DNA from: Parvibaculum sp045863935
Lineage (GTDB): Bacteria > Pseudomonadota > Alphaproteobacteria > Parvibaculales > Parvibaculaceae
Direction of reading: 5' to 3'
Assembly (NCBI RefSeq): GCF_045863935.1
Contig: NZ_BTVP01000003.1
Span: forward strand, 73,640-137,639
Length of the DNA: 64,000 bases
The notes beneath the pieces were generated by a model. It ran no database searches, had not been told where the DNA came from, and saw only the letters and a list, made by a program, of their open reading frames with translations. Below, piece by piece: positions 15,466 through 24,317 of the stretch; position 1 is the first letter of the stretch, and each line of letters begins with the position of its first letter. The translations under genes were made by a program, and so were the position numbers.

Positions 15466-16197
15466 TCAGGCCGCCGTCCCGAGTTCCTGAATGGCCTGGC
15501 GACGCATCTGGTCTGCCTGGTCTATGAGTTTCTGGGCGCTCGCATAGGAACGCGAGACGTCGATCATGTTGGTCATCTCGACGATGGGCTGCACGTTCGA
15601 GCCTTCGAGCGCGCCCTGCACGAGGCGGGTGTTTTCAACGGGGATTTCCGCCTGGGCCGTGTCGAGCATGGTGTCGCCGACATTGCGCATGTCCTGCGGA
15701 TTTTCGAAGGAAACGACGGCAAGCTTGCCGCGCTGACCTTGATCCGTGGAGATCGTGCCGTCGCGGGCGATGGAGATGCCGGTCTCATCCTGGGCAAAGC
15801 GGATCGGCGCGCCCGCATCGGTGAGGACGAGGGCGCCGGTGGAGGTGGCGAGCTGGCCTTCGGCGTCGAGACTGAAGTGGCCGTTGCGCGTGTAGAGGAC
15901 GCCGGTTTCCGTCTGCACACGGAAGAAGCCCTCGCCGGCGATCGCCACGTCAAAGGGGTTTGCCGTCGTCTGGATCGCGCCGTCGCGCATGTTGCGATGC
16001 TGGCCGTAGTCCTGGACGAAGGTGATGTTGCCACCCGCGCTCTCCTCGGAGGCATCGGGCATGAGGAACTGCTCGAAGAGCATCGCTTCCGACTTGTAGG
16101 CGGTCGTATTCATGTTCGCGAGATTGTTCGCGATGGTCGCCATTTCTCGCGTCATCGCCATCTGACGCGAGAGGCCTATGAGCAGAGCGTTTTCCAT
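15466..16197 (-). CDS. flgF: Flagellar proximal rod protein FlgF
   Basis: FlgF is a proximal rod subunit. The N-terminus (MENALLIGLSRQMAMTREM, then ANNLANMNTTAYKSEAMLFE) and the C-terminal helix (VEMTNMIDVSRSYASAQKLI) are the rod-protein signatures, with the middle domain (GEGFFRVQTETGVLYTRNGH) shared by FlgE/F/G. It lacks the FlgG-specific segment. At 243 residues it is the first gene of flgF-flgG-flgA-flgH and has a good sigma-54 promoter upstream. Confidence 0.94.
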   Translation of the reverse strand: MENALLIGLSRQMAMTREMATIANNLANMNTTAYKSEAMLFEQFLMPDASEESAGGNITFVQDYGQHRNMRDGAIQTTANPFDVAIAGEGFFRVQTETGVLYTRNGHFSLDAEGQLATSTGALVLTDAGAPIRFAQDETGISIARDGTISTDQGQRGKLAVVSFENPQDMRNVGDTMLDTAQAEIPVENTRLVQGALEGSNVQPIVEMTNMIDVSRSYASAQKLIDQADQMRRQAIQELGTAA

Positions 16198-16244
16198 GCC
16201 GGTTCCCAGGTCCTTGAGCGCAGGTCTTGCGCTGCCCGGCTATG

Positions 16245-16260
16245 TGCAGGGGCTGTGCCA
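16245..16260 (-). promoter_or_regulatory. Sigma-54 (RpoN) promoter for flgF-flgG-flgA-flgH
   Basis: On the minus strand TGGCAC, five bases, CTGCA: the GG (-24) and GC (-12) dinucleotides are exactly ten bases apart, with one mismatch to TGGCAC-N5-TTGCA. It lies ~50 bases before flgF. Basal-body operons of Caulobacter are controlled in the same way. Confidence 0.65.
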
Positions 16261-16395
16261 GATCGAAAACTTAATTAAATCAATAGCTTGAAGAGTTTCG
16301 CCGGCGACCGGACGGGTGTTTCGGGCAGGCTTTACCGGGCAGTTTCTGCCGTGCAGCCGGCACGGCCCGCCGGTCCGCTCATCCATAGAGACATC

Positions 16396-16410
16396 CGGCA
16401 CAAGAATGGC
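16396..16410 (+). promoter_or_regulatory. Possible sigma-54 promoter upstream of fliL
   Basis: CGGCAC-N5-TGGC with GG and GC ten bases apart matches the -24/-12 spacing, with two mismatches to the consensus. It points toward fliL, 126 bases away. It is weaker than the flgF site. A half CtrA site (TTAACC) lies at 16440. Confidence 0.35.
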
Positions 16411-16535
16411 CGTCCGGAAGCGCAACCGCGAACGCTTCGTTAACCAAAGTCAGCGAGCATCCGGTTGTAACGAGCCAGGCCGGAAGCAGCATCGCTTTTC
16501 CGGCGGCAATCTGTGCAGAAGGTGGGGCGGTTCAG

Positions 16536-17042
16536 ATGGCCGATGTCGACGCCGAAATTCCCGAGGGAGACGAAGAAGAAGGAGCCGCGGCAGCGCCGAA
16601 GCGCCGGCTCGCGGGCAAGGTTCTCGTTCTCTATATCGTGCTGCCCGTGCTGCTCCTCGTTGGGGCGGGCGTGGGCGTTTACATGTCCGGCCTTCTCGGC
16701 GGCGGCGAGAGCGAGGAGGCGGTGGCCGAGGTTGCGCCCGATCCCGTGTTCTTCGACATGCCCGATTTTCTCGTGAACCTCTCCGGCCCGCCGCCGCAGC
16801 ACTATCTCAAGATGCGCGTCGCGCTGCAGATCACCAGCAAGGAGGCCGTGCCGCAGCTCGAAATGGAGATGCCGCGCGTGCTCGACGGTTTCCAGACCTT
16901 CCTGCGTGAGCTTCGTCCGGAGGACCTCGAGGGGTCACGCGGCATGCTCTACCTCAAGGAGGAGCTGCTTCGCCGCCTCAATCTCGCCACGCAAGAGCCG
17001 ATCGTCACCGACGTGCTCTTCAAGGAAATCATCGTTCAGTAG
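16536..17042 (+). CDS. fliL: Flagellar basal body-associated protein FliL
   Basis: FliL is an inner-membrane protein that encircles the stator units and supports torque. A charged, acidic N-terminus (VDAEIPEGDEEEGAA) precedes one membrane helix at ~26-52 (VLVLYIVLPVLLLVGAGVGV) and a periplasmic stomatin-like domain (VFFDMPDFLVNLSG, HYLKMRVALQIT) ending in the conserved VTDVLFKEIIVQ. Its 168 residues are normal for the family. It heads fliL-fliM-DUF6468-motE, with fliM 22 bases downstream. Confidence 0.93.
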   Translation: MADVDAEIPEGDEEEGAAAAPKRRLAGKVLVLYIVLPVLLLVGAGVGVYMSGLLGGGESEEAVAEVAPDPVFFDMPDFLVNLSGPPPQHYLKMRVALQITSKEAVPQLEMEMPRVLDGFQTFLRELRPEDLEGSRGMLYLKEELLRRLNLATQEPIVTDVLFKEIIVQ

Positions 17043-17064
17043 CAGTCAGCGGGAAGTATCCGAG

Positions 17065-18162
17065 ATGCCGGAAAGCGATACCCTCGAACAGGAAGCGATG
17101 AATGCGACCGCCGAAGCGGCCGCAGCCGCACCGGAGCGCGTGCTCAACCAGGACGAGATCGACAGCCTGCTCGGTTTCGAAGTGGACGAAGAAGCGGCGC
17201 CGGAACGGCACGGGATCGACGCCATCGTGAACTCGGCGCTCGTCTCCTACGAGCGCCTGCCGATGCTCGAAATCGTCTTCGACCGCCTCGTGCGCCTGAT
17301 GACCGTGTCGCTCAGAAACTTTACGTCCGACAACGTCGAGGTCTCGCTCGACAACGTGTCGTCGATCCGCTTCGGCGACTACCTGAATTCAATTCCGTTG
17401 CCGGCCATTCTCGCCGTGTTCCGTGCGAAGCAGTGGGACAATTACGGCATGTTCACGGTCGACTCGAACCTGATCTATTCGATCGTCGACGTGCTGCTCG
17501 GCGGACGGCGCGGCACGGCGGCCATGCGCATCGAAGGCCGGCCCTATACGACCATCGAACTCAATCTCGTCCAGCGCATGATCGAGGTCGTGATACAGGA
17601 CGTGCAGGCGGCCTTCGAGCCGCTGTCGCCGGTGACGCTCGAACTCGACCGGATGGAAACCAATCCGCGCTTCGCGGCCATTGCGCGGCCCGCCAATGCG
17701 GCGATCCTCGTGAAGCTGCGCGTGGACATGGAAGATCGCGGCGGGCGCATCGAAATGCTGCTGCCCTATGCGACGCTCGAACCGATTCGAGAGCTGCTTC
17801 TGCAGATGTTCATGGGCGAGAAGTTCGGGCGCGATTCGATCTGGGAAAGCCATCTCGCGACGGAGCTCTGGTCGACGCGGGTGCCGCTGGAAGCGGTGCT
17901 CGACGAGCAGATGCTGACGCTGCGCGACGTCATGAATTTCCAGGTTGGACAAACGCTCATGCTCAACAACGCGCCGGACGGTGCGATCGACCTGCGTTGC
18001 GGCGGCGTGAAGCTCGGACGGGGCCGGATGGGCCGCGTGGGCAATCACGTTGCAGTGCGCGTCGAACAGGCGATCCGTCATGCGCGGCGCGGCCCGGCCA
18101 TTGCCGCGCCGGAAGCGGATGCAGGTTCTCCCGAAGTCAAGATTGCAGGACCCGAGAAATGA
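17065..18162 (+). CDS. fliM: Flagellar motor switch protein FliM
   Basis: FliM is the C-ring subunit that binds CheY-P and switches rotation. The N-terminal CheY-binding-like motif VLNQDEIDSLLGF is near residue 28, followed by the CheC-like middle domain (VNSALVSYERLPMLEIVFDR, FGDYLNSIPLPAILAVF, the GRRGTAAMRIEGRPYTTIE loop) and a C-terminal SpoA domain (VGQTLMLNNAPDGAIDLRCG). The frame is open upstream through fliL, but the ATG at 17065 follows a GGGAAG site and starts where homology starts, giving 365 residues. Its stop overlaps the next start (ATGA). Confidence 0.94.
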   Translation: MPESDTLEQEAMNATAEAAAAAPERVLNQDEIDSLLGFEVDEEAAPERHGIDAIVNSALVSYERLPMLEIVFDRLVRLMTVSLRNFTSDNVEVSLDNVSSIRFGDYLNSIPLPAILAVFRAKQWDNYGMFTVDSNLIYSIVDVLLGGRRGTAAMRIEGRPYTTIELNLVQRMIEVVIQDVQAAFEPLSPVTLELDRMETNPRFAAIARPANAAILVKLRVDMEDRGGRIEMLLPYATLEPIRELLLQMFMGEKFGRDSIWESHLATELWSTRVPLEAVLDEQMLTLRDVMNFQVGQTLMLNNAPDGAIDLRCGGVKLGRGRMGRVGNHVAVRVEQAIRHARRGPAIAAPEADAGSPEVKIAGPEK

Positions 18163-18635
18163 CGGTTCTTTCCAGTGTGCCGATCGGTCTCATGCTCGAA
18201 ATCATCGTCTGCGTGTTTCTTGCCGCGACCATCGCCTATTGCGCGATGCTGGATCGCAGGCTGCGCGCCATGCGTTCCGGCCAGGACGGCTTGCGCGAGC
18301 TGGTGGGCGAACTCAACACCGCGACGCAACGCGCCGCATCGGCCATCGACGCGCTGAAGCAGGCGAGCGCCGCCACGGGCGCGGAGCTTGGCGACGGCGT
18401 CACGCGGGCACGCGCGCTCGCCGATGAGCTTTCGCTCATGATCGAATCCGGCGAGAGGATCGCCGAACGGCTTGGGCGGGGCGTGGCACCGGCCGAGCGC
18501 ATGGCATCGCCGCGCGCGCCGCTGCAACCCGCCGCCGGACCGCGCCATGCGGCGCCGTCACCTACAGCGCGCGATGCGGCTGTCGCTGCACGCGCCGCGA
18601 ACCAGCTTCTCGAGGCGCTGAAGAAGGCACGCTGA
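18159..18635 (+). CDS. DUF6468-type flagellar-operon membrane protein
   Basis: A 158-residue protein with one N-terminal membrane helix (IGLMLEIIVCVFLAATIAYC) followed by a cytoplasmic helical region (LRELVGELNTATQRAASAID ... GVTRARALADELSLMIESGE) and a Pro/Ala-rich tail ending NQLLEALKKAR. It matches a small alphaproteobacterial family (DUF6468) found between fliM and motE. Its ATGA overlap with fliM argues for translational coupling, hence a motor- or stator-linked role; the exact function is unknown. The start at 18159 is set by this overlap. Confidence 0.72.
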   Translation: MTVLSSVPIGLMLEIIVCVFLAATIAYCAMLDRRLRAMRSGQDGLRELVGELNTATQRAASAIDALKQASAATGAELGDGVTRARALADELSLMIESGERIAERLGRGVAPAERMASPRAPLQPAAGPRHAAPSPTARDAAVAARAANQLLEALKKAR

Positions 18636-18657
18636 GTTCAATCTACAGGGAAACCGA

Positions 18658-19398
18658 ATGCTCGACCGTCTTCGCCTTCTTCCGACCGTCATTCTCTGCG
18701 CCTCGCTGCTGCTGGTGCTGAAGCTCGCCGATCTTGCAACCGGCGGCGAGGGCAGCGCGACGATCTCGGCGATCTCGATTGCCCAGGCCAGCGCGCCGGA
18801 GGAGAAATCCGGCGAAGAAGCCGAAGCGCATGGCGAGGCTGCGGGCCATGGCGACACGGCGGCCGGCGAGACGGCTGCCGCTGTGCCCCCGGCGCCGGCT
18901 CCTACCGCCGAACCGGAAATCAGCAAGTCGGAACGCACCGTGCTGCAGAGCCTTGCCTCGCGGCGCAAGGAACTCGATACGCGTGCCGGGGAACTCGACA
19001 CGCGCGAACAATTGCTCGCCGCCGCCGAAAGGCGCGTCGAGGAACGGATTGCCGAGCTGAAAGAAATCGAAGCGCGGATCAACGAACGGATCGGCGCGGA
19101 AGACGAGGCGAACGAGGCGCGGATCGCCGGGCTCGTGTCGATGTATGAGACCATGAAGCCGAAGGATGCGGCACGCATTTTCGAACGTCTCGACATGGGC
19201 GTGCTGCTCGACGTGGTGATGCGGATGCAGCCGCGGAAGATGGCCGCCGTGCTGGCCGCCATGGATCCCGTCGTGGCACAGGACCTCACCGTCGAGCTTG
19301 CAACCGGCGACCGGCTTTCCGGAATCCGGGCGGGTGAGAGCGCGGATGAGGCCGAGACGCCCGCAACAGTGCCCGGCGGCGGCGAAAAAGCCAGCTAA
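18658..19398 (+). CDS. motE: MotE family protein (flagellar motility, MotC chaperone-like)
   Basis: A 246-residue secreted protein. The signal or anchor helix spans ~1-25 (TVILCASLLLVLKLADLA), then a Glu/Ala/His-rich linker, a coiled coil at ~95-160 (RRKELDTRAGELDTREQLLA, RRVEERIAELKEIEARINER), and a C-terminal MgtE-N-like domain (SMYETMKPKDAARIFERLDM ... MQPRKMAAVLAAMDP). This is the MotE architecture; in Sinorhizobium MotE stabilises the periplasmic motor protein MotC. It ends the fliL-fliM-DUF6468 operon. Confidence 0.82.
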   Translation: MLDRLRLLPTVILCASLLLVLKLADLATGGEGSATISAISIAQASAPEEKSGEEAEAHGEAAGHGDTAAGETAAAVPPAPAPTAEPEISKSERTVLQSLASRRKELDTRAGELDTREQLLAAAERRVEERIAELKEIEARINERIGAEDEANEARIAGLVSMYETMKPKDAARIFERLDMGVLLDVVMRMQPRKMAAVLAAMDPVVAQDLTVELATGDRLSGIRAGESADEAETPATVPGGGEKAS

Positions 19399-19421
19399 TC
19401 CGCCCTTTTGCCTTCGCACCC

Positions 19422-19438
19422 TTAAGCCCCACTTAACC
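19422..19438 (+). promoter_or_regulatory. CtrA box upstream of the 1136-residue repeat protein
   Basis: TTAA-N7-TTAACC is an exact CtrA consensus. It lies ~120 bases before the start at 19556 and 24 bases after motE. It indicates that the large gene has its own CtrA-controlled promoter. Confidence 0.75.
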
Positions 19439-19555
19439 GGCGATGCCTAGACTGCCCGATGACGGCAGAAAGCCGTCATTCGTGGGCAGAAGCTTTTGGG
19501 ACGCAGCGGCGTGACTCGATCTCACCGAAATTCCGAGCAACAGGAGACTGTCGGC

Positions 19556-22500
19556 ATGCGCTTTCGCGCTTTGGCGGCGATTACCGGCCTGTTCCTGCTC
19601 GCTGCGGCACTCGCGCCCGCCGCCCGCGCCGCCGAAGCCACGACGCTGTCGCTCAGCGAACGGGACGGCTATGGCCGCATGGTCTTCACCTTTCCAGGCA
19701 AGGTTCCCGGCTACCGCGCCACGATCAACGCCGGCATTCTCGTTCTTCAGTTCGACAAGCCTTTCGATGCGGATACCGAGGAATTCGTCCGCCAGATGCC
19801 GCGCTATGTGGCGCTGGCCCGGCGGGACGGCGACAAGGGCACCATTCGCCTCGCGCTGACGACGGACTTCTGGCTCGATACGAAGCAGGCCGAGAACTCC
19901 GTCTATGTCGATCTCATGCCGCCCAGCTGGAGCGGCAAGCCGCCGCCGCTGCCGGCAGATGTGCAGGCTCGGCTCGATGCCGCCGCAGAAAAGAAGCGGG
20001 CGGAGGCGGAAGCGGAGCTTGCGGCCAAGGCGCTGGGGGTCGAAAAGCCCACGATCGAAAAGCCCGGCCTCGCGGTGCGTGTCGCGGCGCGCGAGGGCAT
20101 GACGCGGCTTGTTTTCGACTGGAACCAGCCCGTTCTCTATTCGCTTGTGGAGCGGGAGGGGCTTGCCACCATTACGTTCGACCGCTCGGCCCGAGTGGAC
20201 CTCGCGCCGCTGCGTGCCGACCCGCCGCCCTATCTCAGTCATGCGAGCGCTCTCGAACATGATGGCAGGCTTGCCATTGTGCTGACGCTGAAACCCGGCG
20301 TGAGCGTGAGTGACTTCCGCGAGGATATGAGCGTGGTGCTGGACCTGAAGCCTTCGGGCGGCAGCATCGCCCCGGAAGCGCAGGCGGCAGCCGACGAGCT
20401 CACCTCGTCGCAGACCTACGGCGCGGAGAAGGCGGACAGCGAGAAAGAGGCCCACGGCCCGACGAATATCCTGCCGAAAGCGGCGCAGACTGAAGCCGAA
20501 GAGGGCGCGGAAGCGCAGGCAGAGGCGGCATCGCCGGAGGATTCCGCCGAGGAGCGAATCGCAACCAACCCGCTGCCCCAGGGGGGGCGGCCGGAAGGCA
20601 AGGCGGTGGTGCGTTTCGCGCCGGGCCGGAGCGGGACCGACATCCTGGTCGAATGGCCGGAGCCTGTGGGCGCCGCTGTATTCGAAAGGGCAGACAGACT
20701 CTGGATCGTGTTCGATGCGGCGATGCCGCTCGATACAACGGATGCAATACCGGAAAAGCTCGGTTCGTTCGGCACGCCGGAGGTTCTGGCCTTCGAGGAA
20801 GGGACCGCGCTTGTCGTGCCGCTGAGCGAAAAGGTTTTGATCGGCGCTGTGGAGGAAGGTGCGTCCTGGCGTATTTCCGCCGGTGAGACGCTGACCACCA
20901 CGGGACGGCCGATATCGCTTTCGCGAAGCTGGCGTGAGGACGGGCGCGGCAGCGTCGCGTTCGATCTCAAGGCTACGCGCAAGATACTGAGGATGCGCGA
21001 TCCGCTTGTCGGTGACGACATCGTGGTGGCGACGGCGCGCGGCCCCGTGCAGTCCATGCAGACGCCGCGGAGCTTCGTCGAATTCCAGGCTCTGCAGACC
21101 GCGCAAGGTCTCGCCATTGTTCCTGTGGCGGACGATGTGAATGTGGCGGCGGCACCCGACCATGTGATCGTGTCGCGGCGCGAGGGGCTTGTGCTGTCCG
21201 CAGGCGGCGGCGGTCCCGAAGCGCCGGAGGCGGAAGGCACTTCGGTTGCTGCGGTAAAAGCGCCGGCCGAGATGCATTTCGCGGAATGGCGCAATGCGCC
21301 GGGCAAGAATTTCACCGAGCGGCGGCAATATTATCTCGCGCGGCTTGCGAATGCGCGAACGCAGGAGCTGGGTGATCTGCGCTTCGCCTATGGCCGCTTC
21401 CTACTCGGCAACGGACTTGCGCCGGAGGCGCTGGCGGCCTTTGCAGGCGCGCTCGAGGCCGAACAGAAGTTCGTGAACGACCCCGCCTTCCGCGCCGCCA
21501 AAGGCGTCGCAAACGTGTTGAGCGGACGTTATGTCGAGGCCATGGCCGATCTTTCGGCGACCGGTCTTGAAAATGCGCCCCACGCCGCGGCATGGCGAGG
21601 GCTTGCGCGGGCGGAACTCGGGCACTGGGAAGAGGCTCGCGCACAATTCGGACTTGCTGGCGCCATTCTCGATGCCTTCGACGACGATTTGCGCACGCGC
21701 TTCAGGACAGGGGCCGCCGTCGCGGCCCTCAAGGGCGGCGATGTCAATTCGGCGGAAGCCTATGTGGCGGGCTTCCCGGCCGCACCGGGGAGTGCGAAGG
21801 CGAAGGCCGAAATTCTGCTCGTTCGCGCCATGACGGACGATGCGCGTTCGGGTGGAGAATCGGCGCTGGCGCGATACGACGCGGCGATCGCGACAAACTA
21901 TCCGCCGGTGGCGGCGCGCGCTCGGTTCGGGAAGGCGATGCTGCAGCACAAGCGCGGCGAGATCGACGGGGAGACCTTTGCAAAGGAACTCGAAAGCCTG
22001 CGCTATGCATGGCGCGGTGATGCGCTCGAACTCGAAGTCCTGACGCGGCTCACGACTTTCCGGCTGGAAGAGGGAGAGATCGGCGAAGCGCTGAAGCAGA
22101 TGCAGACGGCGACCGCGAACTATCCCGACAGCGAGGAAGCGCACAAGATGAATGTGCGCATGTCCGATATCTTCGCGGACTATTTCCTCAGCGATGCCAT
22201 CAAGGAAATGGAGCCGGTGCAGGCGCTTGCCTTTTTCGACAGCTTCAAGGAACTGACGCCCATCGGGCAGAAGGGCGACGAAATGATCCGCGCCCTTGCG
22301 GAACGGCTCGTCGAGGTCGACCTGCTGACACAGGCCGAGCAACTACTCGACTATCAGGTCGCGAACCGGCTTCACGGCGGTGTCGCCAAGGCGCAGGTCG
22401 CGGCGCGACTTGCCTCGATCTACCTGGTCGACCAGAAGCCGGAGCAGGCGCTTGCGGCGCTTCGGGCCACGAAGCAGAACCTCCTGCCGGAGGCGCTTGC

Positions 22501-22966
22501 CGAGCGGCGCATGCTGCTGGAAGCGCGGGCGCTGGCCGAGAGCAAGCAGTACGACAATGCGCTCGATCTGCTGGAAGGCCGGAAGGACAATATCTCGGCG
22601 CGGCTCCGCGCGGATACGCTCTGGGACGCGGGACGCTGGCCGGAGGCAGGTGCCTCGATCGAAATGTTCCTCGGCGAGAGCTGGAAGTACGATCAGACAC
22701 TGGACGACGAGACGCGGCTTCTCGTGATGCGCGGTGCCATCGCCTATTCGCTGGCGGGCGACGAGAACGGGTTGTCGAGGCTCAGGGCAAAGTTCGGAGA
22801 GGCAATGAGCATGAGCCCCGATGCGAGCGCCTTCGCGGTCGTCTCCGAGCCCATCGTGGAGCAGGGCGTGGCCTTCCGGGAAATGACGAGCCGGATCGCT
22901 TCGGTCGATACGCTCGAACGCTTCCTGGCGTCGCTGCGGGTCGAAGGGACACCGGCGCTCAACTGA
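19556..22966 (+). CDS. Large secreted repeat (TPR-like) protein of the flagellar cluster, function unknown
   Basis: A 1136-residue protein with a Sec signal peptide (MRFRALAAITGLFLLAAALA ... PAARAAEA). Residues ~25-600 hold several beta-rich, AMIN-like repeats with a recurring pattern (GRMVFTFPGKVPGYRATINA; MTRLVFDWNQPVLYSLVERE; KAVVRFAPGRSGTDILVEWP). Residues ~620-1100 are helical, TPR-like (FLLGNGLAPEALAAFAGALE, VAARLASIYLVDQKPEQALA). The start at 19556 has an AGGAGA site. Alphaproteobacterial flagellar loci often carry such a gene after motE, but no defined role is known to me. A periplasmic scaffold for the motor is a guess from the signal peptide, neighbours and CtrA box. Confidence 0.75.
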   Translation: MRFRALAAITGLFLLAAALAPAARAAEATTLSLSERDGYGRMVFTFPGKVPGYRATINAGILVLQFDKPFDADTEEFVRQMPRYVALARRDGDKGTIRLALTTDFWLDTKQAENSVYVDLMPPSWSGKPPPLPADVQARLDAAAEKKRAEAEAELAAKALGVEKPTIEKPGLAVRVAAREGMTRLVFDWNQPVLYSLVEREGLATITFDRSARVDLAPLRADPPPYLSHASALEHDGRLAIVLTLKPGVSVSDFREDMSVVLDLKPSGGSIAPEAQAAADELTSSQTYGAEKADSEKEAHGPTNILPKAAQTEAEEGAEAQAEAASPEDSAEERIATNPLPQGGRPEGKAVVRFAPGRSGTDILVEWPEPVGAAVFERADRLWIVFDAAMPLDTTDAIPEKLGSFGTPEVLAFEEGTALVVPLSEKVLIGAVEEGASWRISAGETLTTTGRPISLSRSWREDGRGSVAFDLKATRKILRMRDPLVGDDIVVATARGPVQSMQTPRSFVEFQALQTAQGLAIVPVADDVNVAAAPDHVIVSRREGLVLSAGGGGPEAPEAEGTSVAAVKAPAEMHFAEWRNAPGKNFTERRQYYLARLANARTQELGDLRFAYGRFLLGNGLAPEALAAFAGALEAEQKFVNDPAFRAAKGVANVLSGRYVEAMADLSATGLENAPHAAAWRGLARAELGHWEEARAQFGLAGAILDAFDDDLRTRFRTGAAVAALKGGDVNSAEAYVAGFPAAPGSAKAKAEILLVRAMTDDARSGGESALARYDAAIATNYPPVAARARFGKAMLQHKRGEIDGETFAKELESLRYAWRGDALELEVLTRLTTFRLEEGEIGEALKQMQTATANYPDSEEAHKMNVRMSDIFADYFLSDAIKEMEPVQALAFFDSFKELTPIGQKGDEMIRALAERLVEVDLLTQAEQLLDYQVANRLHGGVAKAQVAARLASIYLVDQKPEQALAALRATKQNLLPEALAERRMLLEARALAESKQYDNALDLLEGRKDNISARLRADTLWDAGRWPEAGASIEMFLGESWKYDQTLDDETRLLVMRGAIAYSLAGDENGLSRLRAKFGEAMSMSPDASAFAVVSEPIVEQGVAFREMTSRIASVDTLERFLASLRVEGTPALN

Positions 22967-22993
22967 GCGCCGGCAAAGGCTTCGTCCGCTTCC

Positions 22994-23788
22994 TCAGGTG
23001 CCGAAGCTCTGCACCAGGCTGCCGGCAATCAGCGACCAGCCATCCACCAGGACGAAGAAGATCAGCTTGAAGGGCAGCGAGATGATGACCGGTGGCAGCA
23101 TCATCATGCCCATCGACATGAGGACGGAGGCAACCACCATGTCGATCACGATGAAGGGCAGGAAGACGAGGAAGCCGATTTCGAAGGCGCGGCGGAGCTC
23201 GCTGATCATGAAGGCGGGAACCAGCACCTGAAGGCCGATTTCCTCGGCCTGTTCGGGTTCGGGCGCGTTGGAAAGGTCGACGAAGAGCTGCAGATCGGCC
23301 TTGCGGACCTGCTTCAGCATGAAAGCCTTGAAGGGCACGCTGGCGCGATCGAAGGCTTCGCCCGTTTCCATCTGCTGGTTCATCAGCGGTTCGACGCCGT
23401 CTTCATAGGCGGCGGTGAAGGTCGGCATCATGACGAAGGCGGTGAGGAAGAGCGCAAGGCTGACCAGCACCGCATTCGGCGGCGACTGCTGCATGCCGAG
23501 CGCCGTGCGCAGGAGGCCGAGCACCACGATGATGCGGACGAAAGACGTCACCATGATGAGGATCGACGGCGCGAGGCTGAGGATCGTGACGAGCGCGACG
23601 ATCTGGACGACATGATCGGTGAGGCCGAGCCCGTCCGAAAGGTCGACCTGGATCGTTTCGGCGGCGGCCGGATGCGCGAAGGCGAAGCTCAGCGCCACGA
23701 GGCCGAGGACGCTGGCGAGACGCGAGAAGTTGACCACCTTCATGACAGCGATGATTTTCCAGGACATAATTTTTCGGGGGGCGATCAC
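22994..23788 (-). CDS. fliP: Flagellar type III export protein FliP
   Basis: FliP forms the core of the FliPQR export gate. After an N-terminal signal sequence (VLGLVALSFAFAHPAAAETI) come the helices IVALVTILSLAPSILIMVTS, FVRIIVVLGLLRTALGMQQS (conserved) and PPNAVLVSLALFLTAFVMMP, then ELRRAFEIGFLVFLPFIVID and the C-terminal LIFFVLVDGWSLIAGSLVQS. Its 264 residues are typical. The start is chosen for its four-base overlap with the fliO stop; internal Met at 8 or 16 are alternatives. It converges with the large repeat gene. Confidence 0.95.
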   Translation of the reverse strand: MIAPRKIMSWKIIAVMKVVNFSRLASVLGLVALSFAFAHPAAAETIQVDLSDGLGLTDHVVQIVALVTILSLAPSILIMVTSFVRIIVVLGLLRTALGMQQSPPNAVLVSLALFLTAFVMMPTFTAAYEDGVEPLMNQQMETGEAFDRASVPFKAFMLKQVRKADLQLFVDLSNAPEPEQAEEIGLQVLVPAFMISELRRAFEIGFLVFLPFIVIDMVVASVLMSMGMMMLPPVIISLPFKLIFFVLVDGWSLIAGSLVQSFGT

Positions 23789-24168
23789 GCGCGGCGCTCC
23801 TTGATGAATTCCACGATGCGCTGGAACTGGACGACATGCGCCGGCAGCGCCATCTGAGCCGGCGCGGTTGCGCCCGTCTCGGTCTGTTCCGTTTCGACGG
23901 GGAGGGGGGCGTCGATACCTGCCTCGATGAGGAGGGGATGTTCACCGCCAGTCAGGATCAGGTGCTCCTTGCCGTCCCGGCGGATCAGCAGAAGACGATG
24001 CTTCGCGTCGACAGACTTCACCTCGACGATGCCGAGGCGGCGCTGACCGCCGACGGCGGAGACGCCGGGCACCAGACCGAACTTGCGCGCGAGGATCGCG
24101 CAGACACCGATCAGCCCAAGGATGAATGCAAGTGCCGCAACGAACCGGAAGATTTCCGAGAAGTCCAT
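23785..24168 (-). CDS. fliO: Flagellar export apparatus protein FliO
   Basis: FliO is a small membrane protein that helps assemble the FliP ring. One N-terminal membrane helix (FRFVAALAFILGLIGVCAIL, ~6-26) is followed by a cytoplasmic beta domain (RRLGIVEVKSVDAKHRLLLI, HLILTGGEHPLLIE). Its 127 residues match the family. The ATG at 24168 begins the helix directly; an upstream ATG at 24234 would add 22 polar residues and is less likely. It overlaps fliP by four bases. CtrA boxes lie upstream. Confidence 0.88.
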   Translation of the reverse strand: MDFSEIFRFVAALAFILGLIGVCAILARKFGLVPGVSAVGGQRRLGIVEVKSVDAKHRLLLIRRDGKEHLILTGGEHPLLIEAGIDAPLPVETEQTETGATAPAQMALPAHVVQFQRIVEFIKERRA

Positions 24169-24236
24169 ATTGGATTTACCCCCACAGGAAACGGCCAGAG
24201 ACCGTCCGTCATGGGGAAGAATTTGCCGCGTCACGC

Positions 24237-24251
24237 TTAATGCCGGGTTAA
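24237..24251. promoter_or_regulatory. CtrA box 1 between fliO and flgB
   Basis: TTAA-N7-TTAA is an exact full CtrA consensus, ~70 bases upstream of fliO (minus) and ~195 before flgB (plus), so it could regulate either divergent operon. Confidence 0.7.
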
Positions 24252-24317
24252 GGGCGGGAGAATCCGGGCGCTTCTCTGGTTACCCGTTTGTGAACGAACC
24301 GGGTCATTCTTGCCGCG

